A DNA stretch of 64,000 nt from Coremacera marginata (GCA_914767935.1 OU612044.1:155140196-155204195), one strand, 5' to 3'; numbered from the stretch's first letter, positions 1 to 12,610 are shown. The notes: a model not told the origin generated them from the letters alone. Made by a program: numbers and translations.

Positions 1-369
1 CCGAAATTTTTAAAAATAGCGAAAATTAGTCTCAATTTGTTAGGTACTTCCTGCATTAGAAAGGGACATCTTTAAGTGCCATTCTGTCCAAATTTCATGA
101 CATTTGTATAAATGTAAGGTTTTGTTTTTGTTAATGGTCAGAAGAAAATTGCTAAGGTTCAAACATTCTAAAGGCAAGACAAAAACTGCTTGTTTTCCAT
201 CGTTACTGGCAGCAAGACAATATGTGTTCTGTATAATCTTGAAACTTGAAACAAAGTGCTGAATGAAAGGCATCTAGTAAACAAAATCCCTAAAATTTCG
301 CTTGGAAAAGTTCAGGGTTAAGAATATGATGGTTTGTTTTTAGATTCGAAGGAAATACGAGTAATTCAC

Positions 370-1395
370 AAAAAATTCGTTTTACTTGGTCAAACGAGCC
401 ACGCCCATTTTGTAGTCCCGCCCTTTTTGTAATGGTGCTTGGAACATACCCTACCCACCCCTACTCAAAATATCCATACCATTAAGCAGGTATTTACTAA
501 ATTAAAGTATTAAATTAAACTGGCACGCCCCCCTGTCTAGTCCCGACCAACTTTCGAGACTACGGACTGCTATTTACACCAAGAATATATGTGCAAAATT
601 TAGTTATAGTCGAACAAACGATGCTTACACCTTCTTCTAAGATTAAAATAAAAGTTATACGCTCCTTGTTTAATCCCGCCCACTTTTCAATTCTGAGGAC
701 TGTTCGACATACAAAAAAATTTTCAAAATTTTGTTGAAGTCGGGCAAACGGCGATGAAGGAGCTCAATTAAAATTATTGTGACACGTCTCATTGTCTAAT
801 ATCGCTTACTTTTGTAAATTACGAACTGCTCAGTATACCAAAGAATATATATGTAATATATGGTTGAATTCAAGCAAACCGTAGAAGGAATTCGGTTTAT
901 AAAGGCGCAACGCCCCTATCTCTAATACCGCCCACTTTGTTCGACTACAGGGAATTTTGTCGAAGGGATCTATTTTTTGTCGGACAAACGGTGTAGAATA
1001 AATTAGATTAAAATAAAAGTGCCACACCTCCTGTATAATATCGACTACTTTTATAGACGGACTGCTTATTGTACCAAGAAATATATGTACACAATTTGGT
1101 TGAAGTCGGACAAATACTGTAGAAGAAGTTAAATTAAAATGAAATTGTCACATGCCCCCCTGTCTAGCTCTGAACACTTTTCTAAGCTACGAACTGCTCA
1201 TTGTACTAGAGAATATTTGTGCAAAATTAAGTTGAAATTGTACAAGTGGTGTTAAAGGAATTCAAATAAAATCAAAGTGTCTCACTCCCTTGCCTATTCC
1301 CGCGCACTTTTCTAGGGAAAGAACTGCTCATTATACTACATATCACAATATATGTGCGAATTTTGGTTGAAATCCGGCAAACGCTGTAGAAGCAG
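370..1395. repeat. Degenerate ~125 bp tandem repeat, about eight units
   Basis: Recurring landmarks are a CCCGCCCACTTT-like block, an ACGGACTGCT block, an AGAATATATGTGCAAAATTT block and a GAAGTCGGACAAACGGTGTAGAAG block. The ACTGCT landmark recurs near 565, 700, 826, 948, 1060, 1192 and 1321. Units are diverged by many substitutions and small indels. It may be the internal array of an element whose ends are outside or lost. No gene is seen. Confidence 0.8.
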
Positions 1396-1760
1396 AGCCT
1401 TGCATTAACGTTTGTTCGTTGAATAAAGATGCTTGTTCGTTCGTAGAAAATACATGTTTGTTCGTAGAAAATGGATGTTCGTTCGCAGAATATAGTTCAG
1501 TCGTGTGTTCATTCAAAATATAATTCTATTTATTCATTTTATTTCATTAAAGCTATATTTATTAAAGATTTATTTTTGTCTGCTATCTCTTTTTCTCTTT
1601 TGCAGAGAAACAAAATAAACATTTTCTTCGTTCGTTCGTAGAGAAACAAAATAAATATTTTGTTCGTTAGTAGAATATAGAAGTTTGTTTGTTCGTAGAA
1701 AATACCTGTTTGTTGGGGTACAAACAGTTGGGGTACATACAGACACGATAACATTCAATT
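1396..1760. repeat. Short dispersed TTCGTTCGTAGAAAATA repeats
   Basis: Several imperfect copies of TGTTCGTTCGTAGAAAATA and GTTCGTAGAGAAACAAAATAAA follow one another, with AT-rich spacers. The open frames across this stretch are products of the repeat and have no gene-like composition. Confidence 0.65.
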
Positions 1761-4720
1761 TTATATTGTATATTAGATGGGTGGTAAAAGTAGGCGTGGA
1801 AAAAGTTATATATAGTGACTACCACTTGGAGTCAAAGAATATGAAAATAATTTCTGAAAATTGGGCCGCGCCCTTTTTAATTAAAAATACCGACATTAAC
1901 CATTCGTATGGTTACAAAAGTTACAAAATGTTAGTTTAATACGGCAAGAAACGTCTGAAATATAGAATTCTTATTGATTTGTGGGCAGTAAAAAAGGGTG
2001 TGCCATCTTCTCTAAGTTCATTATACTATGCCGATAACCTTCACGCAAGTCCAAACAATAAGTTGACAGAGTTTTATCGGAATCGGATGGAACTGCAGTC
2101 CATAAAGTACAAACAAACAAACAAACAAACATTAATTTTTATATACCATATTAGATGAATAGAAGCGAATTCATGACAGGCCACTGACTTCATTTGAAAT
2201 CTCTCAAAATTAAAAAAATCTCAAATATAACATTGTTATGAGTGATGTTTACAATGGTGCTTATTACTGTCATAAGACTACTTCAGAGCTTTAAAGCTTT
2301 TGAAGTCTTTTGATGCAACTGATTTTCGCTAATGAAATGTGATAGTAAATCTGAAATGATACTCACCATTTCTTATTGTCTTTTAACTTGTTTTGAGAGT
2401 TTGCTTGATTTGAAATTTAAGTGACTGAGTCTGCTGAAATCATTTATTATAAATGCTTTATATAATTGTACCTACATAATATAATTTTATATGTATTTAC
2501 GTTTATTGGTTAAAATCACTTGAAATCTAAGGCATTGTTTGAAATATTTAAATTCAAGTGATAATTGTTAATCAACTCTCATTTACTTTGTTAATTTTTC
2601 ATGATCATTTCAGTATAACTGCAATTTAAGCCAATTTGCATTTTAATTTTATTGTGTGGGTGTAATCACTCCACGTTTTTTGATTATTATCTGTAAATAG
2701 GTCAAATATAAATACGCAAAAATAATAGCAAAAAATGACAGTGCTCACTAAATAGATAATAATTGATCAAAGCCGTTAATTTATCAGATTTTCGATACAT
2801 TGAATACACCAACAAACGGCCAATTATTGCAAATTTTAAGCTGCTCATCGAAGCAATGCTTAGATGTATAGAAACTAAATTCATAATAATTTTTTTGTAT
2901 AAAACGTGACTAGGTCAGCTTTTGTAAAAGTTTTTTGTTTTTCAAAAAAACAGTTGTAATCAATGCAACAACTAAAAGGTTTTTAAGTGTTTTGTTGAAG
3001 AAAAGTTATGAAACGCAATAATATTTTGGTCATTTGTCTATTTTTTCCGCCTTTTATTCAAGACTTAAAAAAATGTAAAAAATGGGAAACTTTCAAAACG
3101 TTAGATTTTGATTTTTGGCAAAAGTCTATAAAAAAGGCATCACTGCTTCGATACGAAGGCATCATTTTCGCAAATTTTTTTTTTGTTTTATTGCTTGTAT
3201 TGAAATATTTATTCCCAGCTGTTTGCTTTGATGTGAATTAAGACCTTTTGATTTTCGTCTAAAGAGTTTCTGTTTTTCATACAATTTTGAAAAAATTTAC
3301 TTTCAATCTTGGTTCTTTACTCGTTATTATTTACTCTCTGAGTTAAAAGAAGTTTGAGATTGGACTTTATATTTCTTTTCCGGGTCTATGATCAGAGTTT
3401 TCTGGTCTATTTCTGATTTTTTTTTTGGGGTGCGACTATATATTGTTTAAGGAAAAAGTTTTAAGTTTCAAATTGCAAGCTTCTCCAATTGTAATTTGTG
3501 GACATAAAGCAATTCGGTAGTAGTTCCGTTGGAAGTAAACTAAGTGGAGATACTTATAATCTATGCTCTTTCTTATTTGTACCTCAGAGTCAAACATTCA
3601 GATATTTTTAACATTTGACCTGAGATATTTTTGACATATAATTATGCCTTTTCAAGCACATGTAACGTTTTAGTTCACTTTTTAGGGTATACCTACAGCC
3701 TTTAATATTCATAGTACAAAGATAAAATATCTGCCAACATAACAGTTACATGGCGAATAAAGGGAATATATAACATTGTCACTTAGATTTTGGTACTTTA
3801 TTAATAAAGCAACGTCGTGTCGTTTGTTGAAACAACATAACTGCTTGTGTTGTGATTATTAAAATGTATGTAAAATTTACATATCAGTTGCTTTCGATTT
3901 TGTCGTTTGTTATTGTTTTTGCTTATCTTTCGTAAGATTAATACAATAAATAATACGGCTGTATGTAGCTTATATTTCTACTACGCAGGTTTACATATGC
4001 AGAGTCTGCACTTGGTCGTTGTGCTATGAAAACTCGATTTTTTTTTAATATCGTAATAAATTCAAATTATTTATTATATTATTATTACATATGTTCCATA
4101 CTACAAATATATTTTGTTTGCTAAAATTTAAATTTTCAATTAAATTTAAAATAAATATAACTTTTCTACTGTAAACTAATAAATTCATGTTTTTCCGAAA
4201 TATTTATTTCATAAATAGATAACATTGAATTATATTTATTTTTAAAACTAACGAAAATGGCAATTTCTGCCCTTGAAAGGAATTTGACTGAGCTTCTTAT
4301 GATCAGTTGTGAAATGTTTGAACACAAATGACCGAGAACTGAACCTTCAAGCTTTATGCCGACTCTGAGCGGCTTATGTTCTTAAGAAGCTTTACATGGC
4401 AAAATCTTACTCTCTGAGGCTTGTCATTGCCAGCAGAGAAAAGAAAAGGTGAACAGAAAAGTTAAAAAAACCTGGATTTTATCGCATACAAGCCACGCAC
4501 CTCAACCTGTATGCCAAGGTTGTATGCCAACATTTATTTTTAACCAACATAAAAATGAACAAGAACAACAAATTCATGAACACATATATCAAACAAAAAA
4601 ATACTACTTCTACACTAACGATACTATCGAAACTGTGTATTTTTTTAAGCTCGTAATAGATAACAGTAGATAGAAATAAAATATTATATTTATTCCATGC
4701 AATGCAAAATTTCCATAAAA
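1761..4720. other. AT-rich sequence, no gene recognised
   Basis: No coding exon or known element was recognised. It holds a short (ACAA)n tract near 2110-2130 and a small hairpin near 2275-2310. The 77-codon frame at 3008-3241 has no recognisable domain or gene-like context. Confidence 0.5.
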
Positions 4721-4917
4721 CTGGTGTGGTATCGGCTAAAGTGATAATTGATAGTTGACAATCAAAATCGTCGCTTTTGCTCCATGCAAGGTGATTATCA
4801 AATTGACAATCACTTTTCTCCTATTGATTTCATGCAATAGGTATTAAGGTGTCGTTTTCAAAAACGACAATCAAAACAGCGACTGTCAACTATCACCTTA
4901 GCCGATTTCACCCCTGG
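4721..4917. mobile_element. ~197 bp hairpin MITE
   Basis: The ends are inverted: left ATCGGCTAAAGTGATA then TAGTTGACAATC, right (reverse complement) ATCGGCTAAGGTGATAGTTGACAGTCGC. The outer bases CTGGTG/CCAGGGGTG are also inverted. The central part has smaller inverted pairs (GATTATCAAATTGACAATC; GTCGTTTTCAAAAACGAC). There is no coding capacity, so it is a non-autonomous DNA element. Confidence 0.75.
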
Positions 4918-6489
4918 TCGAACTTCTTAATAAAACTATAAGTTTTGATCTCAAAGACTTACTTCCACTCTTCTGTGTAAAATTTTTGAAATATTCAGAC
5001 TGAATAAGCTTAAATGAATTAAAAAATTTTGAACCACTTTCATTACCAGCTTCTTTTATTTCCAACATAAGACCAAAGATGTTTTTAAACTAGTTCAGTT
5101 AATTCATTATCATATTCATTATCATCATGATTCGCAAAAAATAATTTCCTTTCGTAACATCTCTATAACCTCTAAATTCCAAGCTTCCCACAGTTGATTC
5201 GTGCCCTTAAGGCTTTCCGGGCCAAATGAACTTTAGCCCTAAATCTCGCACATGAATCTAACTCAACTAGAAAAACTACATAGAAAAAAAAATTGACCCA
5301 AATCTGTAACGAGCTGGCAACATGCAACATAGTGTCAATAGTTTTGTGTTTCTCTTTGTTGTTGTCGGTTTTTATTGTGGCTAATGCGTTCAATACTGAC
5401 CAACGCGGCGCGCTGGCGGTCTATGCGTTGCCCTGTATTGGCATAAATTTAAAGTCACGTTGACAGTTCAGCAGCAGTAACAGCAAGAAGAAAAAAAAAA
5501 CGCCGTCAAATTCCAAAAAAAAACTTCACTTCACCGAGTCTCTATCTTAACACGCGCTGTTCACTAACTAGTGTTATGGTCGTTCACTCGAGGCTGCAAA
5601 AAAGTCACGTCTTATTTTAATCGTACTTTTGCAGTGGCACAAAATCTACTTAACTAACGGTTTTTTGTGTATTGTCAAAAAGTTTTTTGTTATTTTGTTG
5701 TTATTCGTTAAGTTTTGAAATTCGCGCCCACACTGTTAAGTTGGTTAGCCTGTTGGCTGGCTGGCAACATGGCGCTGGACTCACGTTTAGCTATGGATAT
5801 TTTTTTTTTTTTTTGAGCCATTGTTTTATGATTAGCTACAGCATGTAAATACATTGAGTCCATAGCGACAATGATGTTTTTTTGCTTTTTATGTTTCTGT
5901 GTTTTATCAATATTCATGATTTTTATTTTGGTGACTTTTGTAGACCTTCGACGGCAGCATCGACCCCTTCGACGAAGGGGCGAATGCAAAAGTTTTTGCC
6001 TCAAAGCAATAAGTTTTTATTTTGGGTGAGCAGTTAGACAGCATTTGTGAGCTTATAAACAGCTTTGGTAGCTACTACTTAAGCCTTGCTTAGAGAGATA
6101 CTTTAAAGCGGCAGCATGTGAAAGTCGGCTTGTCTTTGTGATGTTAGAGCGCTGTTATATCTGAGCCATACCTTGCCTGAGAGGCTGTTTGCGCACTTAT
6201 AAGAATTGGCTGAATTTAAAAAAAAATTCAGTCAAATGATGAAACGTTTAGATAAAAAAAGCTTTATAATGGCTTCATTAGAACTTTTTAATAAGTTTTT
6301 AATAAGTTTTAATAAGAACTTTTTAATAAGTTTTATATAGCAAAGCTTGAGATTTTCAAGCTTTAAATTTTACGAGCTTAAAGGTAAATTAAGCACTTTT
6401 AAAAAGTAGTTTATCTGAAATTTGACAGTTGATAGAGTTAATAGTTGTGTAACTTATTAATCGTTAAAAAAAATCTACCCAAATCTGTA
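4918..6489. other. No gene recognised; possible upstream region of the ZP gene
   Basis: Mostly unique sequence. The part at about 5400-5720 is richer in GC and in short fly-promoter-like motifs (AGTTCAGCAGCAG, TTCACTCGAGG) than its surroundings, so it is a candidate 5' leader or promoter for the plus-strand ZP gene. This is weak inference. The frames at 5172-5393 and 5708-6004 are not supported as genes. Confidence 0.3.
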
Positions 6490-7052
6490 ATGCCGTGGTT
6501 ATGCTAAACAAACATGTTTGGTGAGATTTTTTGTTGTTAGTGTCTTACGCTTTAAATGAGAAGCAAGCTTTTCTCTCTTAAACGCAAAACCCTTACAACA
6601 AAAAAGCTCACCAAACTTGTTTGCCTAGCATAACCACGGCATAACGAGCAGGCAGCAAACACAATAAAGCTTAAATATTTTTGTGTTTCTCTCTGTTGTG
6701 TTCGGTTTCTTCTCGATTTTTTTTGTTGTTGGTGTTTTGTGCATAAAATGAGAAATAAGCTTTTCTTTCGTTTGCGTAGAACACTAACAACAAAAAAGTT
6801 TACCAAACATGTTTGCCTAGCATAACCACGGCATAACGAGGTGGCAGCAAATACAATAAAGTTTAAATATTTTTGCGTTTCTTTCTGTTGTGTTCGGTTT
6901 CATCTCGATTTCATTATGCCGTGGTTATGCTAGGCAAATATGTTTGGTGAGCTTTTTGTTGTTAGTGTTTTATGCATAAAATGAGAAATAAGCTTTTCTC
7001 TCGTTTGCGTAAAACACTAACAACAAAAAAGTTTACCAAACATGTTTGCTAG
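6490..7052. repeat. Array of three related hairpin repeats
   Basis: Inverted arms of TGCCGTGGTTATGCTAGGCA and AAACATGTTTGGTGAGC type face each other at 6490-6645, again (right half only) at about 6725-6838, and at 6912-7052. The stems enclose TTTGTTGTTAGTGTTTT and AAGCTTTTCTCTCGTTTGCG. Spacers with AATAAAGTTTAAATATTTTTG and TTCTGTTGTGTTCGGTTTC recur at about 6660 and 6850, so the whole is also a tandem array with a period near 195 bp. It abuts the truncated end of the piggyBac-like gene. Confidence 0.8.
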
Positions 7053-8303
7053 CAAAACCTAGTAGTAAAATTTCAAACAATTGGGATGTTGAAACATAAG
7101 GGTCGAAAAACAGTTTGTAGCCACCCTCCTTTGGAATTCTTTTGCATAAATGTAGTACAATGATAGCACCAAAACCAAGTTCTTTCAAGTACTGCTCAGA
7201 GATTTCTGTAGTCTTGCCTTGGTATGCTATGAAATCATAAGGTCTTCCACTTTTCCCGCATAAAACAAACAATTTTTTGCCCCATGGAGTGGGTTTTCCT
7301 TTTATGTACTGTTTTAAAGATAGTGCTCCTTTGAACGGAATCATTTGTTAGTCGATACAAAAATTTTCTTCTAAATCCTTGAACCATAATGATTCCCGCA
7401 CAGCTTCCATTATAGGTCTAATTTTGTATAATTTGTCCACCTTGTCGACTCGCTAAGCGGTGCTATCAACCAAGTGAAGCATCATTCTAAGTTGAAAAAA
7501 GCGATCTCTTGTCATGTGTTTTGCAATTAATGGAAATGCTGTTGCATCCTCCCAAAACATACGAACTCTGGGGTATTTTAAAATACTGATTTGGGCGTGA
7601 ATGCCAAATAAAATTTGGATCTCTTGACCATCAGTTGGTTCAAAGTTCGCTTTGTTGGTTTTTGCACCACGTACAAGTTTGTGAATCGCGCTACCATTTC
7701 AAAGAAATTAAATGAAAGGTATTTTGAAAAATACTCATATGGTGTTTTAATCGCAAGTTTGGCAAAGACAGGGGCCGCAAATAACACTGGTTTGATAGTT
7801 GCATTGTAATTTCTAACATGACGCCATTGGATTTCCTTCAATTTTGTATACTCAAAACATTTTTCTAGTTGTGGCTCTTCAAGACCCTTGATCCCTTGAT
7901 CGAAGTGTTCTTAGAAAAAACCCGATGAGTTTTCAGACAAACTTGGTAGTTCTGATGCGACAAACGACATTGGAAAGGACTGTTGCTCAACGGTCAATGA
8001 AGTGAGATTTCCGTATGGAATGGAACTTCTCAATGCAGACGTAGATGAAGCGTCAGAAGGGGTTACTCTATTTCTTAGAACCTTTTTCGAATAGCGGCGG
8101 CCAACATTGCTTGCATTTTTGCTGTAATAGTCTACAAATGATTCATCAGTTTCCTCGTCCGTTGCAAATGGATCTTCCTCCTCTGAGATTATATCAACTA
8201 CCTGGTTATGTCGTCTCCCTTTGGCTTCAATGTCAAATTCGTTTTCTGGAGCATTGGAGTCGTCTCTATCTTCAGCATCTGACATGTTTTCCCAACAAAT
8301 CAT
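7033..8303 (-). pseudogene. PiggyBac-like transposase, broken
   Basis: Read on the minus strand from 8303. An acidic N-terminal segment (MSDAEDRDDSNAPENEFD...) is followed by a frame break near 7900. Next comes a DDE-domain part with MKEIQWRHVRNYNA and FEMVARFTNLYV. At 7577-7345 there is PRVRMFWEDATAFPLIAKHM, MTRDRFFQLRMMLHLVD and DKLYKIRPIMEAV. Then CID-stop-QMIPFKGALSLKQYIKGKP, PWGKKLFVLCGKSGRPYDF and FFDPYVSTSQLFE follow. These match the piggyBac (DDE_Tnp_1_7) order, with the Asp of CID and of FFD kept. There are at least two in-frame stops, one replacing the expected Glu after CID. The 3' part, including the Cys-rich tail, is replaced by the hairpin array at 7052. It encoded a cut-and-paste transposase and cannot be active now. 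Confidence 0.88.
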
Positions 8304-9456
8304 ACCACAGGTCCTCCATTTTAGCGTTTTTTTTAGCGTTAAAAAAATGAATTATGCAAAAAACGTTACTGATATATAAATAAATATCGCATTTTTTTTT
8401 TGCAATCATTGAGTCCTCATGTATAATGTATCCTATACCACTTTAGACTCAGATGTGACACTTACCTCAGTTTATTTGCTTATTCCAACGATATGCACTT
8501 ATTAATCGATATATGGATTTTATAAAAACAAAATTATTTTTAAACACTGCACGCTCACTTTGCACTTTTTTTTAATATTGTCTACGTAGATGTTAGAAGG
8601 AAAACTATTTTCTCTACCTGACTCCACTAAAATAAGAATAAGAAATTTCCAACGAATTAGGGAAATCACAATATTCAAATGCAAACGGAACATATGAAAA
8701 AAGGGTTTTTGAATATGTGTGCAATATATTGTACGCGTGGAATGAAAGGGCTAAGTGCTTTTTCAAGGAAAACATTTTACACTTGAATTTATTTTTTGCT
8801 ATTTTTTCAATATTTCTTATGTGATTGAGTTGTAAAAATCACTTTTATTATAAATTGTAACTTTTTGTAATCGTAATTTTTTTTTTTTTTTAATAGTAAA
8901 GCGGGGATTTAAACTTGGTTTTTGTCCCTTTATAAAGCTTTTTATGTTTGTTTTTAACAGTTTTTTATGAAAAAAGTTGCTTCGATAGGTTAAGAATGAT
9001 AATTTTCTTTGTTTTTTTGATTCTTTCTCTTTTTGCTTGAGTTTTTTAAACCCTTTTTTTAAAAATTCTGTTTTAATTTGGTCTTAAATTGTTCATTTGC
9101 ATTTTGAAATTTTTTAAAAAGCCATTTTACCAAATTATTCTTACATGATTTGCTTTTCAAAATTTCCTTCATTATTTTCTTTTATTTAAAAAAAGATTTT
9201 TTAAAAAAAATATTTTCCTTGAGGTTTTGCAATTTATAACAAGAATTTTTGTAAGTAGTTTCTTGTATCATAAAGCGCTCTTATATCTCTAAAAAAAAGA
9301 GCTCGCCGAATATTATTACTACGATCTTAATTCATTTATTAATTAATTTTTTTATTTGTGTTTGTATTTATAATGTTACAAATATTTATTCTGCATTCTT
9401 GAAGCAGAATTTTAATTATTATATGTTAAAATAATTTGATTTTCTTATACTTTCAG
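8304..9456. other. AT-rich sequence between the piggyBac remnant and the first ZP coding exon
   Basis: No gene, clear terminal repeat or known element is seen. A (T)n-rich stretch occurs at 8870-8895. The final bases form the pyrimidine-rich acceptor of the ZP exon. Confidence 0.5.
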
Positions 9457-9461
9457 TCAAA

Positions 9462-9506
9462 ATGAAGCCATTCACACAACTGCTCTACACAGCGCTGCAA
9501 ATATTT
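9462..9506 (+). CDS. ZP-domain protein gene, first coding exon (signal peptide start)
   Basis: This exon encodes 15 residues, MKPFTQLLYTALQIF, the start of a hydrophobic secretion signal. It is followed by the donor GTAAGT at 9507. A strong acceptor (tttcag, ending 9456) lies five bases before the ATG, so exon sequence begins at 9457 and at least one non-coding 5' exon must lie upstream; I could not place it. The exon ends in phase 0 and joins in frame to 10316-10364. The combined reading MKPFTQLLYTALQIF + TIATLSTHGAQIPTAS looks like a cleavable signal peptide ending near THG-AQ. It is assigned to the ZP gene because strand, splice phase and the need for an N-terminal signal all agree with the exons at 42 kb. 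The long-range joining is inference; no transcript is available. Confidence 0.72.
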
Positions 9507-10315
9507 GTAAGTATTAACTAGATTATTAAAATTTTACGGATATTTTTTTGTTTTCATTTATCGATCAATTCAAATTGAAATTGCAAAAAAAATTTAATTT
9601 AACTTATTCTTATAACATAAAAAAAAACAAAAAATTACCAATAATTTATTCGCGACTTTAGCCTAAAAATTTGCCAAATTTCCAAACAAAGTATGAAATA
9701 GACCACGACAACCATTTTTTAACATAAAGTAGGACATGCAATTGCAGTAGATTTGACAACACCAAAAACAACCAAATTTACATGTGCTAGCAACATGTTG
9801 CTGCCTGTTGTATGCAATAAAGTCATCATAGCCACGAACACTATGATGAGACGACGATATAGTCGTTGTTATGAAGCAGCCAGCTTTGTATGTTGTCTTC
9901 TGATATTCTAGTTGCTTGTTTTTGTTTTCCTTAAAGCTATGATTAAAAACATTAATACTTTTGACGGACATATTTTTGAGGGAAAGTTTTTCCGTCTTAC
10001 TTAAAAAATATAAAAAATGGTTTCGTGAGAATGTTATTTAAATGTTAAACTTTCCCGATATATATCTTTGTCTTCTTCATCTTTTTGTTGAGCTTTTCTT
10101 AATATATATATATAAATTATGTGTACTACTTTAAACAACCTATATAATTAAATGTTTTCAAAAGCATTCTTTGATAGAAAATATACGGATATTTTTAATT
10201 TATTCAAATTATAACCAATTTCGAATAGTTTTGGTTTTGTGCGTCAAAATAACACCAATTAATTTAAATTATAATTAAAATAAATAATAAAATATTTGTA
10301 TCTTATTTTTTACAG
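9507..10315 (+). other. Intron 1 of the ZP gene coding region (~0.8 kb)
   Basis: Bounded by GTAAGT and TTTTTTACAG. The 102-codon antisense frame at 9663-9971 shows no domain and is not annotated as a gene. Confidence 0.6.
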
Positions 10316-10364
10316 ACCATCGCCACACTTTCCACACACGGTGCACAAATTCCAACAGCATCAA
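10316..10364 (+). CDS. ZP-domain protein gene, second coding exon
   Basis: The acceptor ttttttacag precedes the exon and the donor GTAAGTAA follows it. Its 49 bases encode TIATLSTHGAQIPTAS plus one base of a split codon (phase 1). It completes the signal peptide and starts the mature, small-residue-rich N-terminus. The next exon that starts in the matching phase and continues a secreted ZP protein is at 42102, giving an intron of about 31.7 kb. An extra unseen exon in that gap cannot be excluded but is not needed for frame. Confidence 0.7.
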
Positions 10365-11352
10365 GTAAGTAATACTTTTCCAAATATGTCATAAATATGT
10401 TTAGCCTGTAAAAAGTGAAGTGGAAACTTCAAATAATGTAATGTTCAAATGGTAAATCAACAACAGTGATAAAGTTTATTTTTAAAAAAAAAGTAATAAA
10501 TAGTTACTACTTTACTTAAATTGCTTCCTATTGCTATTGTGGCTCAATATAAGATAACAAATAGATTGTAACAATTAATAAAAAAAAAGAAATGTGACGC
10601 TTTACAATACAATGTAATTTAATTCAACAAGTTATCTGAGGGTTAAACAAAAAAGTCGTGCATAAATCGTGAAGGTATTGAACATTGTATAATAGTGAAA
10701 GCATAAAAATTAGAAAAAGAGCAAATTCGGTGAAACCAATAAAAAGCTAGTAAATTTGATTATGTATATATTTCATTTAAATTGTGGTCAATAATTCAGG
10801 TTTTAGCAAAATGTTGTAATTTGTTTGTCTGCAGCTTAAATTTTTGCACTAATTTAATCTAAAGATTGTCAGTGTTTGTGGATCTCATAATGCTCAATTT
10901 ATGTAAATTTTATTTAATATTAATTTTATGTATTTGATAAGCAAAACTGTGATTTTTAATTAAATTGTAGGTCACCAGAGATCAGAAAAACGATTGAGTT
11001 TGCATTGGACAGTAAACATTAAAAATTGTCATTATAACAATTTAAAGTCCGGTAACTTATATTAAAGGCTTAAGTTCTTTAATCTCAGGTTTTGTAATCA
11101 ATGCTTAGATTTTAAACATAATTAAAATGATTTGCGCAACATTAATATATTTATTAGCTTATAGGTAAAGAAGATATAAAATTTTAGAAATAAACTTAAA
11201 CAAAATAGTTGTGGCTTCGCAGGTCTCTTTCTGGGCCTATTGATTACATTGTTGGAAGGAACAAATCACCATCATGGATTAGCAATAATTTTATTTTGAG
11301 AAATAGCTCTGTGTGATTTAAAAACTGGTTTTTCAGAGTTGGGTTCAAAATC

Positions 11353-11565
11353 TATATATTAATACGCAAACAAAAAAGGTTTGTGATCCCTTTTTACGTG
11401 TGCTAACTTCAACATATTCACATAAAGGATATATCGATGAGAAGGTATTTTCGAGTAGATGCACACAATATTATTATTATTCGAATATATTGTCAATAAG
11501 ATAGGTAAATGTTTCCCAAAGGGACAATGAGAAAGCAACAACAAAATACAAAGCGGCACAGTTAA
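11353..11565 (-). repeat. Dispersed repeat family A, copy 1 (partial)
   Basis: Reverse-complement match to 26504-26730 and 62860-63050. Shared blocks include TATTTTGTTGTTGCTTTC, CATTGTCC, TATTGTGTGCATCTACTC, TACCTTCTCATCGATATA and TTAATATATAG-type sequence at the end. Only the distal ~210 bp of the family is present. The flanking 10365-11352 and 11566-12341 are AT-rich with nothing recognised. Confidence 0.75.
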
Positions 11566-12341
11566 TAGAGCTGTGTTTTGTATTTAATGTATATAATGTA
11601 AAAAATTTAATGTTTTGTATATAATACGTTTAAATAAGTTTTGTTCAATACTTCTGTTGAGGCAATGCGTTGGTGTATTCAGCAAGAAAACAGAAGAAAA
11701 ACGCATTTCGGCCACAGGCGATACTAGTTTTAGTAATAACACAGTGTGACGACTAAAAAAGCCTTTATAGAAATTCTTAAAGAAGGATATGTTGAGAGCT
11801 CATCGCACCTGGTCTGACCTCTCAATGTCGTCACAATTTGTTTTTTATTAATTTTTAAAGTTGAACTGTTAAAATAAAATTTTGTTGTGCCGACATTCAT
11901 TGAATTTTTATGGCCATTAGCTTTGTTGGAAATGAAAAACAAAATCCACTTCTTTTCAATAGAATTTTACGTAAAATAAGGCTAAAAATTCGCTAAAACA
12001 CAAAATGAAGCGTGCCGCGAAGCAAATTCTTGTATTTTTCTTAAATTTAAAAAAAAAAATTGGTGTTCTATCAATTTTAAATAAATAATTTTCTATTAAC
12101 GACATAGCTTTTTTTACAAAAATTAATTGTACGTAAAAATGAATTTCCGTTAAACTCAAGAACATCGAAATCGGTTAAGAATTCGCTAAATGGCGGCCAT
12201 TTGAAGGCTTCTTTCTTTCGTCAAACACTGATTCCCATGTATATATTTGATACTATTCAAAATGCTCCCGTTTCGCCAAATCTCAACCGATGTCTCGATG
12301 ACGGCCGAGCAGAAAATTTAATTCACTTCAAAAAATTTTCT

Positions 12342-12416
12342 GTGGCAGGTGGGAATTGAACCAGGGTTCTCTAGCGTATGGGCCCCGCACTCTGCCCACA
12401 GCGTCACGACCGCCAC
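12342..12416 (-). other. tRNA-like module with perfect B box
   Basis: On the minus strand GGTTCAATTCC (12352-12362) matches the pol III B-box consensus. About 50 bases upstream is an A-box-like GGCGGTCGTGACGCTGTGGG. T-arm and acceptor pairing is imperfect, so this is a tRNA-derived or tRNA-mimicking piece of a repeat and not a functional tRNA gene. Confidence 0.5.
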
Positions 12417-12610
12417 ACACACAATTAGTATAAAGAGGATACAATTATTGATGCAATAATATTGTACAACAGTACCTAGTAGGTCAGACCATAACATGAC
12501 TCTCAAAACAATGTTGTGAGAGGAAAAGCTTAATGCACAGCTAATTAAATTATTGCAACCATGGGCGTTCGCAAGGTTTCCGTAAAGAGTTTTATATAAA
12601 GATCTATATA

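Noticed and set aside
370..1395. CRISPR-like array
   Set aside because: Units are ~125 bp with no short repeat/unique spacer alternation, and the genome is clearly eukaryotic.
3008..3241. 77-codon plus-strand frame with a hydrophobic C-terminus
   Set aside because: AT-rich composition, no splice context, no recognisable domain; expected by chance in a window of this size.
5460..5720. Defined promoter and 5' exon of the ZP gene
   Set aside because: Motifs are suggestive but no donor site could be tied to the acceptor at 9456; left as a weak possibility only.
9663..9971. 102-codon antisense frame in the first ZP intron
   Set aside because: No domain, no conserved motif and no promoter or poly(A) context.
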